Shown: positions 24,601 through 33,675, numbered from the stretch's first letter. The stretch is DNA of 45,108 nt from Pseudomonas sp. PB120 (GCF_009761815.1 NZ_RWIN01000119.1:1-45108), one strand, 5' to 3'. Program-made: numbers and translations. The notes: generated by a model not told the origin, from the sequence alone.

Positions 24601-25392
24601 GTGGCATTCGTACAACTCGCCGATGGCGAACTGCACTACCAAATTGAAGGGCCGGTGGATGCGCCGGTACTGGTGCTGTCCAACTCGCTGGGGACCAACC
24701 TGCACATGTGGGACGCGCAGATGGCGGCGTTCACCGAGCATTTCCGGGTGCTGCGTTTCGATACCCGTGGTCACGGCCAATCCCTGGTCACGCCGGGCCC
24801 GTACAGCATCGAGCAACTGGGCCACGACGTGCTGGCGCTGCTGGATGCGCTGCATATCGAACGGGTGCACTTCTGTGGCTTGTCCATGGGCGGCCTGATC
24901 GGCCAGTGGCTGGGGATCAACGCCGGTAATCGATTGAACAAGCTGGTGGTGTGCAACACCGCAGCGAAAATCGGCGATCCGTCGATCTGGAACCCGCGCA
25001 TCGAAACCGTGTTGCGTGATGGTTCGGCGGCCATGGTCGCGTTGCGTGATGCGTCGATTGCCCGCTGGTTCACCCCGGATTTCGCGCAGGCCAATCCCGC
25101 TGCGGCGACGCAGATTACCGACATGCTCGCGGCGACTTCGCCAGAAGGCTACGCGGCCAATTGCGCCGCCGTGCGTGACGCTGATTTCCGCGACCAATTG
25201 TCCTCGATCAAGGTGCCGCTGCTGGTGATTGCCGGTACCGAAGACGCGGTCACGCCGCCGTCCGGTGGACATTTCATTCAGGCACATGTGCTGGGCGCCG
25301 AGTACGCCGAGTTCTATGCCGCGCACTTGTCCAATGTCCAGGCCGGCGACGCGTTCAGCGCGCGCGTTCTGGCATTTTTGTCGGCTCATTGA
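24601..25392 (+). CDS. pcaD: 3-oxoadipate enol-lactonase (PcaD)
   Basis: A 263-residue alpha/beta hydrolase that opens the enol-lactone to beta-ketoadipate. The nucleophile elbow is GLSMGG (Ser95), the acid lies in VIAGTEDAVTPP (Asp about 217), and the histidine is in AAHLSNVQAGDAF (about 242). The oxyanion-side LSNSLGTNLHMWDAQ near the N terminus is typical of PcaD. A GTG start at 24601 is chosen because AAGGAGA stands 5-8 bases before it. Here PcaD and PcaC are separate genes, not the PcaL fusion seen in some bacteria. Confidence 0.94.
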   Translation: MAFVQLADGELHYQIEGPVDAPVLVLSNSLGTNLHMWDAQMAAFTEHFRVLRFDTRGHGQSLVTPGPYSIEQLGHDVLALLDALHIERVHFCGLSMGGLIGQWLGINAGNRLNKLVVCNTAAKIGDPSIWNPRIETVLRDGSAAMVALRDASIARWFTPDFAQANPAAATQITDMLAATSPEGYAANCAAVRDADFRDQLSSIKVPLLVIAGTEDAVTPPSGGHFIQAHVLGAEYAEFYAAHLSNVQAGDAFSARVLAFLSAH

Positions 25393-25402
25393 GGGGATTG
25401 TT

Positions 25403-25795
25403 GTGGACGAGAAACAACGTTACGACGAGGGCATGAAAGTCCGTCGCGCTGTTCTGGGCGACGCTCACGTCGACCGCAGCCTGACCGCGCTGACCGAGTT
25501 CAACTCGGAGTTCCAGGAGATGATCACCCGCCACGCCTGGGGTGACATCTGGACCCGCCCGGGCCTGCCGCGCCACACTCGGAGCCTGATCACCATCGCC
25601 ATGCTGATCGGCATGAACCGCAACGAAGAACTCAAACTGCACTTGCGCGCCGCCGCCAACAACGGCGTGAGCCGTGGCGAGATCAAGGAAGTGATCATGC
25701 AGAGCGCGATCTACTGCGGCATCCCGGCCGCCAATGCGACGTTCCACCTGGCCGAGTCGGTGTGGGATGAGCTGGGGGTTGAATCGCGGGAGTGA
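25403..25795 (+). CDS. pcaC: 4-carboxymuconolactone decarboxylase (PcaC)
   Basis: A 130-residue enzyme that decarboxylates 4-carboxymuconolactone to the enol-lactone. It has the CMD/AhpD-like helical fold with motifs RHAWGDIWTRPGLPRHTRSL and IKEVIMQSAIYCGIPAAN. A GTG at 25403 preceded by GAGGGG gives the length known for P. putida PcaC; longer upstream frames overlap pcaD and are not used. It is the last gene of the plus-strand pca block, ten bases after pcaD, and is followed by four REP units. Confidence 0.94.
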   Translation: MDEKQRYDEGMKVRRAVLGDAHVDRSLTALTEFNSEFQEMITRHAWGDIWTRPGLPRHTRSLITIAMLIGMNRNEELKLHLRAAANNGVSRGEIKEVIMQSAIYCGIPAANATFHLAESVWDELGVESRE

Positions 25796-25826
25796 TCCTG
25801 GGAATTTGCGGCGCCTGAGCGGACGC

Positions 25827-26057
25827 CATCGCGGGCAAGCCCGCTCCCACAGGGATTTTCGGTGAACACAACATCCGGGTTCACCACCCAATCCTGTAGG
25901 AGCGAGCCTGCTCGCGATAGCGGCAGTACATTCAACTTAGATGTGGCTGATAGATTGCCATCGCCGGCAAGCCGGTCTTGCTCCCACAGGGATGTTCGGT
26001 GAACACGAAATTTGAATTCACTGAGCATCCTGTGGGAGCCGGGCTTGCCCGCGAAGG
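25827..26057. repeat. four REP units in two tandem BIMEs
   Basis: Units at 25827-25851, 25895-25918, 25959-25988 and 26031-26057 alternate in orientation. The spacers inside the first and second pairs are alike (both begin GGGAT-TTCGGTGAACAC), so one pair looks like a duplicated copy of the other. They fill the gap between the convergent pcaC and porin genes. Confidence 0.88.
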
Positions 26058-26069
26058 CGTCCTTGAAAT

Positions 26070-27329
26070 TTACAACAGGCTGATCGGGTAGCTGATGATC
26101 ACCCGGTTCTCGTCGAACTCGTTGTTGCTGTAGTCCCGGCGCATGGTCGAGTTGCGCCATTTCACGTTCAGGTCTTTGAGCGCACCGCTTTGCACGGTGT
26201 AGCCCAGTTCACTTTCACGCCCCCATTCCTTGCCGTCGGTGATGGTGCCGGTGTGCACGTTATCGCCGCTGATGTAGCGATTCATCAAGGTCAGGCCCGG
26301 CACACCAAGGGCAACGAAGTTGTAGTCGTGGCGCACCTGCCAGGATTTTTCCTGGGCGTTGTCATAGCTGGAGTTGTAGCTGTCGTTGGCCAGCGTGCCG
26401 CCGCTGGTGCCATTGACCCGCATCCAGGCGCTGTCGCCCGTCAGCTTTTGCAGGCCGACGTAAAAGGTGTTGCCGCCGTACTTGGCCGAGAACAGGCCCG
26501 ACCAGGTTTTGTTATCCAGGTCGCCCGCGCGGGCGCTGCCATCTTCCTTGCCGTAGAAAAAGCCGAGGTTGGCGCCCAGGGTCCAGTCGCCGAGTGGCTG
26601 GGTGTGGATCAGGTTGACGAACTGCTGGCTGTAAATGTCCTTGAGTTCGGCGTTCCACAGCGCGATCTGCGTGCGCTTCTCGTTGAACAGGTATTCGCCA
26701 CCCTGGAAGTTGAAGCGGTCGGAGGTAAACGCCGCTTTTCCGTTCATTGACATGTCGCTCATGCTGCTGTCGTCACGCGGGCTGTTTTGGCGGAACTGAC
26801 CGCCGTAAAGGGTCAGGCCGTTGATTTCTTTCGAGGTGATCTGGCCGCCACGGAAGGTCTGCGGCAGGGAACGACCGTCGTCCGAACGCAGGATCGGCAG
26901 CACCGGCATCCATTCACCGACCTTCACTTCGGTCTGGGACAGCTTGGCCTTCAACGCCACATTGGTGCGACCGAAGTTGTCGGCGGGGCGGCCATCGTGG
27001 TCCAGCGGCAGCAACTGGGTACCGCCGGTGCCTTTGCCGCCGTCGAGTTTCACCGAGTACAGCCCCAGCACATCCATGCCGAACCCGACGGTGCCCTGGG
27101 TGAAGCCGGACTTGGCGTCGAGGATGAAACTTTGCGTCCACTCTTCGGCCTTGCCCTGAGCCTTGGTCGGGTTGGTGAAGTTGCGGTTGATGTAGAAGTT
27201 GCGCAGGTTCAGGTTGACCTTGGCGCCATCGACGAAGCCCGACTCTTCAGCCGTGGCGGGCAAGGCTGCACCGGCCAGGGCGAGGGCAATCAGGCTTGGG
27301 AAAAAATACTGCGCGGTGGAAGGCGTCAT
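26070..27329 (-). CDS. OprD-family outer-membrane porin, probably for aromatic acids
   Basis: A 419-residue outer-membrane protein. A Sec signal (about 1-28, ending LPATAEESG) leads into the OprD N-terminal pattern GFVDGAKVNLNLRNFYINR, followed by alternating beta-strand segments and a C-terminal strand ending in Leu (RVIISYPISLL). OprD-family porins admit amino acids or aromatic carboxylates. The start at 27329 gives a clean signal peptide; an upstream 22-residue extension is rejected. It lies convergent to pcaC. A PcaR-like box about 212 bases upstream on its own strand ties it to the pca regulon, so protocatechuate, 4-hydroxybenzoate or benzoate are likely cargo (inference). Confidence 0.88.
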   Translation of the reverse strand: MTPSTAQYFFPSLIALALAGAALPATAEESGFVDGAKVNLNLRNFYINRNFTNPTKAQGKAEEWTQSFILDAKSGFTQGTVGFGMDVLGLYSVKLDGGKGTGGTQLLPLDHDGRPADNFGRTNVALKAKLSQTEVKVGEWMPVLPILRSDDGRSLPQTFRGGQITSKEINGLTLYGGQFRQNSPRDDSSMSDMSMNGKAAFTSDRFNFQGGEYLFNEKRTQIALWNAELKDIYSQQFVNLIHTQPLGDWTLGANLGFFYGKEDGSARAGDLDNKTWSGLFSAKYGGNTFYVGLQKLTGDSAWMRVNGTSGGTLANDSYNSSYDNAQEKSWQVRHDYNFVALGVPGLTLMNRYISGDNVHTGTITDGKEWGRESELGYTVQSGALKDLNVKWRNSTMRRDYSNNEFDENRVIISYPISLL

Positions 27330-27540
27330 GGGCTCGGGTCTCTCTAATTCTTGGGGATGCAAAGGGGGCTGCCGCAACCGTCGGGGTGCAGACAAAAAAT
27401 CGAATTCAAATGAAACGGGGGCGAGATCAGCCGGATAGGGCAGGGCGCGGGGGCATGGTGTTTAACCTGTTGTTATTGGTCTTGTGTGGCGAATGGTGCG
27501 GGGAATGTACTGGATAGTTCAATCGTTGAAAGCGGGTTTT

Positions 27541-27555
27541 GGGCGATTATCGAAC
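27541..27555 (-). promoter_or_regulatory. PcaR-like box upstream of the porin
   Basis: On the minus strand this reads GTTCGATAATCGCCC, identical to the box at pcaR (14811-14825) and one base from the box at pcaK. A degenerate partner, GTTCAATCGTTGAA, lies at 27517-27530 on the plus strand. It faces the porin gene, not ttgABC. Confidence 0.78.
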
Positions 27556-27596
27556 GCAAGATGGGTCAAGGTTTTGCGGTGTGTGTGGTCGGGCCT

Positions 27597-27691
27597 CATC
27601 GCGAGCAGGCTCGCTCCCACAGGGGACTGGTGGTGTGAATGCGATTTATGCCCGACACAAATCCACTGTGGGAGTGAGCCTGCTCGCGATG
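27597..27691. repeat. REP doublet (inverted)
   Basis: Two facing units, CATCGCGAGCAGGCTCGCTC... (27597-27621) and TGTGGGAGTGAGCCTGCTCG... (27667-27691), lie between the porin upstream box and the ttgC terminator. Confidence 0.88.
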
Positions 27692-27730
27692 GGGTCATAC
27701 CTGACAACACACCTTTTCCCGCGCCCAACA

Positions 27731-27754
27731 AAAAGCCCACCAAAAGGTGGGCTT
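27731..27754 (-). terminator. intrinsic terminator of ttgABC
   Basis: AAGCCCACC (27733-27741), loop of four bases, GGTGGGCTT (27746-27754): a perfect 9-bp stem. Read on the minus strand it ends in a T tract, 17 bases after the ttgC stop. Confidence 0.9.
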
Positions 27755-27770
27755 CGTGTTTACAGCGCGA

Positions 27771-29231
27771 TCAGAACAACTTCATCTTCGGCGCTTCTTC
27801 TTTCAACGGCTCGTTTTTCGCCGTCTGTTCGTTCCAGCCGCCACCCAGTGCCTTGTACAGATTGACCGCACTGATCAACTGCGCCAGGCGATCGGTGATC
27901 AGCGCCTGTTGCGCACTGAACAGCTGACGCTGGGCATCGAGGAAGGTCAGGTTGCTGTCGACACCAATGCGGTAGCGACGCTCGGCCAGACGGTAGTAGT
28001 CCTGGTTGGCGCTGACGAAATCACGCTGTGCCTGCAACTGATCGGTGTAGGTCTCGCGAGCGGCCAGGCCGTCGGCGACTTCCTGGAAGGCCGTCTGGAT
28101 GGACTTCTCGTAGTTCGCCACGCCGATGTCTTTCTGGATTTTCGAGTAATCCAGGCTGGCGCGCAGGCTGCCGGCGTTGAAGATCGGCAGGTTGATCTGC
28201 GGCTGGAACAACCAGGTGCCAGAACCGCCCTTGAACAGGCCGGACAAGTCCGGGCTCAAGGTACCGGCGTTGGCGGTCAGGCTGATGCTCGGGAAGAACG
28301 CTGCCCGCGCCGCGCCGATGTTGGCGTTCGCCGCTTTCAGGTTGTATTCGGCCTGGAGAATGTCCGGACGACGTTGCAGCAAGTCCGACGGCAAGCCGGC
28401 CGGTACGTCGCTCAGCAAGTTGTCGGACAGCGGCTGGGCGGTTTGCAGATTGGCCGGGATGCCAGTGCCGAGCAGCAGTACCAGGCTGTTTTCATCCTGG
28501 GCGACCTGGCGCGTGTACCGGGCCAATTGCGCCCGGGCGTTTTCCACCGAGGTGCGCGACTGTGCGAGGTCCAGGGCCGAGGCGACACCGACTTCGTTGC
28601 TGCGGGCGGTGAGCTTGTAGCTCTCGTTGAACGCACCGAGGGTGTCCTGAGTCAGCTTCAGCAGTTCCTTGTCGGCCTGCCAGGTCAGGTAGGCATTGGC
28701 CACGCTGGCCACCAGGCTGATCTGCGTGCTGCGCCGGCCTTCTTCAGTGGCGAAGTACTTCTGCAAGGCTTCTTCACTGAGGCTGCGCACCCGGCCGAAC
28801 AGGTCGAGTTCATAGGCGCTGATACCGACGGTGGCCGAGTAGGAGCTGGTGATGCCTGCCTGACCGGTTTGCGAGGCGTCCGCCGGGACGCGCTGGCGGC
28901 TGCCGGTGCCGTTGGCGGACACGGCCGGGAACAAATCGGCGCGCTGGATGCGGTATTGAGCCGCGAACGCATCGATGTTCAGGGCCGCGACACGCAGGTC
29001 ACGGTTGTTTTCCAGTGCCACCTGAATCAGCTGTTGCAGCGCCGGGTCATGGAAAAACTGCTTCCAGCCTTGCTCGGCCGCAGCCTGGCTCGGCGCCTGG
29101 GCCGGCGAGTACGCCGGACCTTGCGGGTACTGGGCCGCGACTGGGGCTTCGGGCTGCTGATAATCAGGAATCAGCGAGCAGCCGCCAAGCACGAAGGCGG
29201 CGACGGCTAGGGAGAGTAGCGACTTGCTCAT
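27771..29231 (-). CDS. ttgC: outer-membrane efflux lipoprotein TtgC (TolC/OprM family)
   Basis: A 486-residue outer-membrane channel of the OprM/NodT group. The signal peptide ends in the lipobox LGGC, so C18 should be lipidated. SLIPDYQQPEAPVAAQYP follows, as usual in this group. Two TolC-type repeats of long helices are visible (about 60-265 and 270-470). It forms the exit duct for the TtgAB pump. Its ATG overlaps the ttgB stop by four bases (ATGA), so it is coupled to the pump genes. ttgC, oprM and mexM-type names are close; the linked ttgR and its operator favour Ttg. Confidence 0.9.
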   Translation of the reverse strand: MSKSLLSLAVAAFVLGGCSLIPDYQQPEAPVAAQYPQGPAYSPAQAPSQAAAEQGWKQFFHDPALQQLIQVALENNRDLRVAALNIDAFAAQYRIQRADLFPAVSANGTGSRQRVPADASQTGQAGITSSYSATVGISAYELDLFGRVRSLSEEALQKYFATEEGRRSTQISLVASVANAYLTWQADKELLKLTQDTLGAFNESYKLTARSNEVGVASALDLAQSRTSVENARAQLARYTRQVAQDENSLVLLLGTGIPANLQTAQPLSDNLLSDVPAGLPSDLLQRRPDILQAEYNLKAANANIGAARAAFFPSISLTANAGTLSPDLSGLFKGGSGTWLFQPQINLPIFNAGSLRASLDYSKIQKDIGVANYEKSIQTAFQEVADGLAARETYTDQLQAQRDFVSANQDYYRLAERRYRIGVDSNLTFLDAQRQLFSAQQALITDRLAQLISAVNLYKALGGGWNEQTAKNEPLKEEAPKMKLF

Positions 29232-32200
29232 TGGCCAGCCTCTTTAGAAGGTTCGATAGCGTCGTCCTGATCGGCGATTTTGCGCTGACCCATGGCCGAC
29301 ACGGTGACAAAGAACAACGGGACCCAGAAGATCGCCAGTACGGTAGCGGTGATCATACCGCCAATTACCACGGTGCCGATGGCGTGTTGGCTGCCCGAGC
29401 CGGCGCCGGTGGAAATGGCCAGAGGCACCACGCCGAGAATGAACGCCAGGGAGGTCATGATGATCGGGCGCAAACGCATGCGGCAAGCCTCGATGGCCGC
29501 CTCCTGCAAGCTCTTGCCTTGCTCATGCAGATCCTTGGCGAACTCGACGATCAGAATGGCGTTTTTCGCCGCCAGACCGATGGTCGTCAACAGGCCCACG
29601 AGGAAGTACACATCGTTGGACAGGCCCCGCAAGCTGGTAGCCATCAGCGCACCGATAATCCCCAGAGGCACCACGAGCACCACGGCAATCGGAATCGACC
29701 AGCTTTCATACAGCGCCGCCAGGCACAGGAACACCATCAGAATCGACAGCGCGAACAGCGCCGGCGCCTGGGAACCCGCCAGTCGTTCTTCATACGACAG
29801 ACCGGTCCAGGAAATACCGACACCGGCCGGCAGTTTCAGGGCAAGCGCCTCGACTTCGGCCATGGCTTCACCGGTGGAGTAACCCGGGGCAGGGGAGCCG
29901 AGGATTTCCATCGCTTCTACGCCGTTGTAACGGGCCAGCTTTGGTGAACCGTAGATCCACTCACCCTTGGCAAACGCGGTGAAGGGAACCATGGTCCCGG
30001 CGCTGTTGCGCACGTACCACTTCTTCAGGTCTTCAGGGCTCATGCGTGCGCCAGGCTGGCCTTGCACATAAACCTTCTTCACACGGCCACGGTCGATGAA
30101 GTCGTTTACGTAGCTACTGCCCAAGGCAATCGACAGGGTGTTGTTGATGTCGGCGATGGTAATGCCCAGCGCACTGGCCTTCTCGTCGTCGATTTCCAGC
30201 TGGTACTGAGGCTCGTCGTTCAGACCGTTAGGGCGCACTTGCGCCAGCACTTTGCTCTGCGCCGCCATGCCGAGGAACTGGTTACGGGCCGCCATCAGTT
30301 TTTCGTGGCCGATACCGGCGCGGTCCTGCAGGAACACGTCGAAACCAGTGGCGTTACCCAGTTCCAGTACGGCGGGTGGCGCAAAAGCGAACACCATGGC
30401 GTCACGGAAGGTGAAGAAGTGCTGTTGGGCACGGGCCGCGACTTTGAACACGTTGTTGTCGGCGTTACGTTCGTGCCACGGGCGCATCATGATGAACGCC
30501 ATACCCGAACTCTGGCCACGGCCGGCGAAGTTGAAGCCGGTCACGGTAAACACCGAGTTCACCGCATCGCCTTCACCGCCATCCTTGCTTGGACGCAGCA
30601 GGAATTCACGCATCTGGTCCACGACAACCTGAGTGCGCTGGGCCGTCGAACCGGCCGGGGTCTGCACCTGAGCAAACAGTACGCCCTGGTCTTCCTCTGG
30701 AAGGAACGAGGATGGAATACGCATGAACAACCAGATCATGCCGACGACGATGATCACGTAGGCCAGCAGGTACGGAGCCTTGTTGCGCAGAATGTTGCCG
30801 ACACCTCGTTCGTAGCTTTTCACGCTACGGTCGAAGTTACGGTTGAACCAGCCGAAGAAGCCGCGTTTCGGCACGCCGTGCTCGCCCTTGGGAATGGCTT
30901 TGAGCATGGTGGCGCAGAGCGCCGGGGTGAAGATCAGGGCGACCAGCACCGACAAGGCCATGGCCGAGACGATGGTGATCGAGAACTGTTTGTAGATCAC
31001 ACCCGTGGAACCACCGAAGAACGCCATCGGCAACAGTACCGCCGAGAGCACAAGGGCAATACCAACCAGCGCCCCCTGAATCTGTCCCATGGATTTCTTG
31101 GTGGCTTCCTTGGGCGACAGGCCTTCTTCGCTCATCACCCGTTCGACGTTTTCCACCACAACGATGGCATCGTCCACCAGCAAGCCGATGGCCAACACCA
31201 TACCGAACATGGTCAGGGTGTTGATGCTGAAACCGAATGCCGCGAGGATCCCGAAAGTACCCAGCAATACCACGGGCACGGTCATGGTGGTGATGACGGT
31301 GGCGCGGAAGTTTTGCAGGAACAGGAACATCACTAGGAACACCAGCACGATCGCTTCGACCAGGGTTTCAACCACACCCTTGATCGACTCGGTCACCACT
31401 GGCGTGGTGTCGTACGGGAACACCACTTCCATCCCTTGCGGGAAGAACGGCTTGAGGCTGTCGATGGTCTTGCGCAGGGCTTTCGCCGTGTCGAGGGCGT
31501 TCGCACCGTTGGCCAGTTTCACCGCCAGACCGGAAGCCGGGGCGCCGTTGAACTGGGCGTTGATGCTGTAGTTCTCGCCACCCAGACCGACGTCGGCGAC
31601 GTCTTTCAAGCGAACCTGAGAACCGTCCTTGTTGACTTTGAGCAGGATTTTGTTGAATTGCTCAGCGGTCTGCAGGCGCGTCTTGCCGATGATCGTCGCG
31701 TTCAACTGAGTGCCGGGCAGGGCAGGCAGGCCACCGAGCTGGCCGGACGATACCTGGACGTTTTGCGCCGCGATGGCGGTTTTGACGTCTATCGGAGTCA
31801 GGTTGAAGTTGTTCAACTTGGCCGGGTCGAGCCAGATACGCATGGCGTACTGGGAACCGAACACCTGGAAGTCGCCCACACCGGCGGTCCGCGAGATCGG
31901 GTCCTGCATGTTCGACACGATGTAGTTGGACAGGTCGTCCTTGGTCATGCTGCCGTCACGCGAGACCACGCCGATCACCAGCAGGAAGTTCTTCACGGCC
32001 TTGGTCACGCGGATACCTTGCTGCTGTACTTCTTGTGGCAGCAGCGGGGTGGCCAGGTTCAGTTTGTTCTGGACCTGAACCTGCGCGGTATCGGAGTTGG
32101 TGCCTTGCTCGAAGGTCGCCGTGATCGTCATTGTGCCGTCGGAGTTACTTTCCGAGGACACATAACGCAGGTTGTCGATACCGTTGAGCTGCTGCTCGAT

Positions 32201-32392
32201 CACCTGAACCACAGTGTCTTGCACGGTTTGCGCGGAGGCGCCCGGGTACGCCACGGAGATCGCAATCGCCGGAGGCGCAATGCTCGGGTATTGGTTGATC
32301 GGCAGTTTGAGAATCGATAGTGCCCCGACCAGCATGATCACCAGGGCAATTACCCAGGCGAAAATCGGGCGGTCGATAAAAAATTTCGACAT
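29228..32392 (-). CDS. ttgB: RND multidrug efflux transporter TtgB (HAE1 family)
   Basis: A 1054-residue inner-membrane proton-driven pump of the AcrB/MexB type. The N terminus FFIDRPIFAWVIALVIMLVG and early IKLP-type segment LPINQYPSIAPPAI are standard. The proton relay Asp pair lies in LAIGLLVDDAIVVVENVERV (about 407-408). Twelve transmembrane segments and two large periplasmic loops are as expected for the family length (about 1050). It starts three bases after the ttgA stop, with GGGGAG as ribosome site. The family exports antibiotics, solvents and plant phenolics. P. putida TtgB is the closest functional analogue I know. Confidence 0.93.
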   Translation of the reverse strand: MSKFFIDRPIFAWVIALVIMLVGALSILKLPINQYPSIAPPAIAISVAYPGASAQTVQDTVVQVIEQQLNGIDNLRYVSSESNSDGTMTITATFEQGTNSDTAQVQVQNKLNLATPLLPQEVQQQGIRVTKAVKNFLLVIGVVSRDGSMTKDDLSNYIVSNMQDPISRTAGVGDFQVFGSQYAMRIWLDPAKLNNFNLTPIDVKTAIAAQNVQVSSGQLGGLPALPGTQLNATIIGKTRLQTAEQFNKILLKVNKDGSQVRLKDVADVGLGGENYSINAQFNGAPASGLAVKLANGANALDTAKALRKTIDSLKPFFPQGMEVVFPYDTTPVVTESIKGVVETLVEAIVLVFLVMFLFLQNFRATVITTMTVPVVLLGTFGILAAFGFSINTLTMFGMVLAIGLLVDDAIVVVENVERVMSEEGLSPKEATKKSMGQIQGALVGIALVLSAVLLPMAFFGGSTGVIYKQFSITIVSAMALSVLVALIFTPALCATMLKAIPKGEHGVPKRGFFGWFNRNFDRSVKSYERGVGNILRNKAPYLLAYVIIVVGMIWLFMRIPSSFLPEEDQGVLFAQVQTPAGSTAQRTQVVVDQMREFLLRPSKDGGEGDAVNSVFTVTGFNFAGRGQSSGMAFIMMRPWHERNADNNVFKVAARAQQHFFTFRDAMVFAFAPPAVLELGNATGFDVFLQDRAGIGHEKLMAARNQFLGMAAQSKVLAQVRPNGLNDEPQYQLEIDDEKASALGITIADINNTLSIALGSSYVNDFIDRGRVKKVYVQGQPGARMSPEDLKKWYVRNSAGTMVPFTAFAKGEWIYGSPKLARYNGVEAMEILGSPAPGYSTGEAMAEVEALALKLPAGVGISWTGLSYEERLAGSQAPALFALSILMVFLCLAALYESWSIPIAVVLVVPLGIIGALMATSLRGLSNDVYFLVGLLTTIGLAAKNAILIVEFAKDLHEQGKSLQEAAIEACRMRLRPIIMTSLAFILGVVPLAISTGAGSGSQHAIGTVVIGGMITATVLAIFWVPLFFVTVSAMGQRKIADQDDAIEPSKEAGQ

Positions 32393-32395
32393 GGT

Positions 32396-33553
32396 TTACT
32401 CCCCTTTGCCGCTGGAAGCCTTATCAGCTGCCTGTGCGGGGGCCGGGTTCTTTGCGCCAACGTTAGTCGCTTCACTGGCTTTGACTTCGATGCCAGGTTT
32501 GACGAATTGCAACCCTTCGGTGATCAGTCGATCGCCGGCCTTCAGGCCGTCTTCGATCAGCCATTGGCTGCCGACGGTGCGGCTGGCCTTGAGCTGACGC
32601 AGTTCGACCTTGTTGTCCGGGCCGACGACCAATGCAGTCGGCACACCCTTGAGGTCGCGGGTCACGCCTTGTTGCGGGGCCAGGATCGCCGCAGCGTTCA
32701 CACCGGCTTGCAATTGGGCGTGTACGAACATGCCCGGCAACAGCGTATGGTCCGGGTTCGGGAACACGGCACGCAGGGTCACGGAACCGGTGGTCTGGTC
32801 AACCGAGACTTCGGAGAACTCGAGCTTGCCTTCCTGCTTGTACAGGCTGCCGTCTTCCAGGGTCAGCTTGACCGCTGCCGCGTTTTCGCCGGATTTCTGC
32901 AGGCGCCCGCTGTCCAGCTCTCGACGCAGCTCAAGCAGCTCGACGGAAGACTGGGTGACGTCGACGTAGATCGGGTCGAGTTGCTGGATCACCGCCATGG
33001 CATCGACCTGGCCGCTGGTGACCAGCGCGCCTTCGGTCACGTTGGAACGGCCGATACGGCCGGAGAGCGGGGCGTAGACCTTGGTGTAGCGCACATTGAT
33101 CTGGGCGGTTTGCAATGCGGCTTCGGATTGCAGGCGGTTCGCCAAGGCGGTGTCGTATTCCTGACGGCTGACGGCCTGCTCGTTGACCAGTTGCTTGTAG
33201 CGATCGGAGATCGATTTGGTCTGTTGCAAGTTGGCTTCGGCGCTTTTCTGCGTGGCTTCATACACGGCCGGATCGATCTGATACAGCTGCTGGCCGGCCT
33301 TGACGTCGCCGCCTTCCTTGAACAGACGCTTGAGAATGATGCCGTTGACCTGTGGGCGAACTTCGGCGATGCGATACGCGCTGGTGCGGCCTGGCAGCTC
33401 GGAGGTCAGGGTAAAGGCTTGAGGTTGCAAGGTAACAACGCCGACCTGAGGTGGTGGAGCGGCCGGTGCCGCCTCTTCCTTTTTGCATCCGCTTAGCAGT
33501 GATGCCAAGGCGAGGGCAGTGACCAGAGCGGTAACAGCTGGCTTGAATTGCAT
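32396..33553 (-). CDS. ttgA: RND efflux periplasmic adaptor lipoprotein TtgA
   Basis: A 385-residue membrane fusion protein linking pump and outer channel. The lipobox LLSGC places acylation at C23. The order is beta-barrel start, lipoyl half (PGRTSAYRIAEVRPQVNGII), alpha hairpin (about 95-170), second lipoyl half (YTKVYAPLSGRIGRSNVTEG), then barrel and membrane-proximal domains. GAGGA lies before the ATG at 33553. It is first in the ttgABC operon and divergent from ttgR, with the operator between. Confidence 0.92.
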   Translation of the reverse strand: MQFKPAVTALVTALALASLLSGCKKEEAAPAAPPPQVGVVTLQPQAFTLTSELPGRTSAYRIAEVRPQVNGIILKRLFKEGGDVKAGQQLYQIDPAVYEATQKSAEANLQQTKSISDRYKQLVNEQAVSRQEYDTALANRLQSEAALQTAQINVRYTKVYAPLSGRIGRSNVTEGALVTSGQVDAMAVIQQLDPIYVDVTQSSVELLELRRELDSGRLQKSGENAAAVKLTLEDGSLYKQEGKLEFSEVSVDQTTGSVTLRAVFPNPDHTLLPGMFVHAQLQAGVNAAAILAPQQGVTRDLKGVPTALVVGPDNKVELRQLKASRTVGSQWLIEDGLKAGDRLITEGLQFVKPGIEVKASEATNVGAKNPAPAQAADKASSGKGE

Positions 33554-33644
33554 GAAAATCCTCGGGTCAGGCGCGAAAGAAACGCACTAGAAAGGTGGAA
33601 GGTTAAAAAATGAGCGCTGAGTGGATAAGTAGCTTGCTAAGGAA

Positions 33645-33675
33645 TATACTTACGTTCATGGTTGTTTGTAAATAC
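33645..33675. promoter_or_regulatory. TtgR operator in the ttgA-ttgR intergenic region
   Basis: TATACTTAC (33645-33653) and GTAAATA (33668-33674) form a degenerate palindrome around GTTCATGGTTGTTT. The same arrangement with nearly the same sequence is what I recall for the P. putida ttgABC/ttgR operator, where TtgR covers both divergent promoters. Confidence 0.78.

Larger units (their letters stand above)
27330..27770. other. 441-base intergenic region between porin and ttgC
   Basis: It holds the porin promoter region with a PcaR-like box (27541-27555), a REP doublet (27597-27691) and the ttgC terminator (27731-27754). I see no additional gene. Confidence 0.6.

Noticed and set aside
25827..26057. 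Regularly spaced repeats resembling a CRISPR array
   Set aside because: Units alternate in orientation, are palindromic REP sequences, and the spacers of the two pairs are similar to each other; no cas genes nearby.
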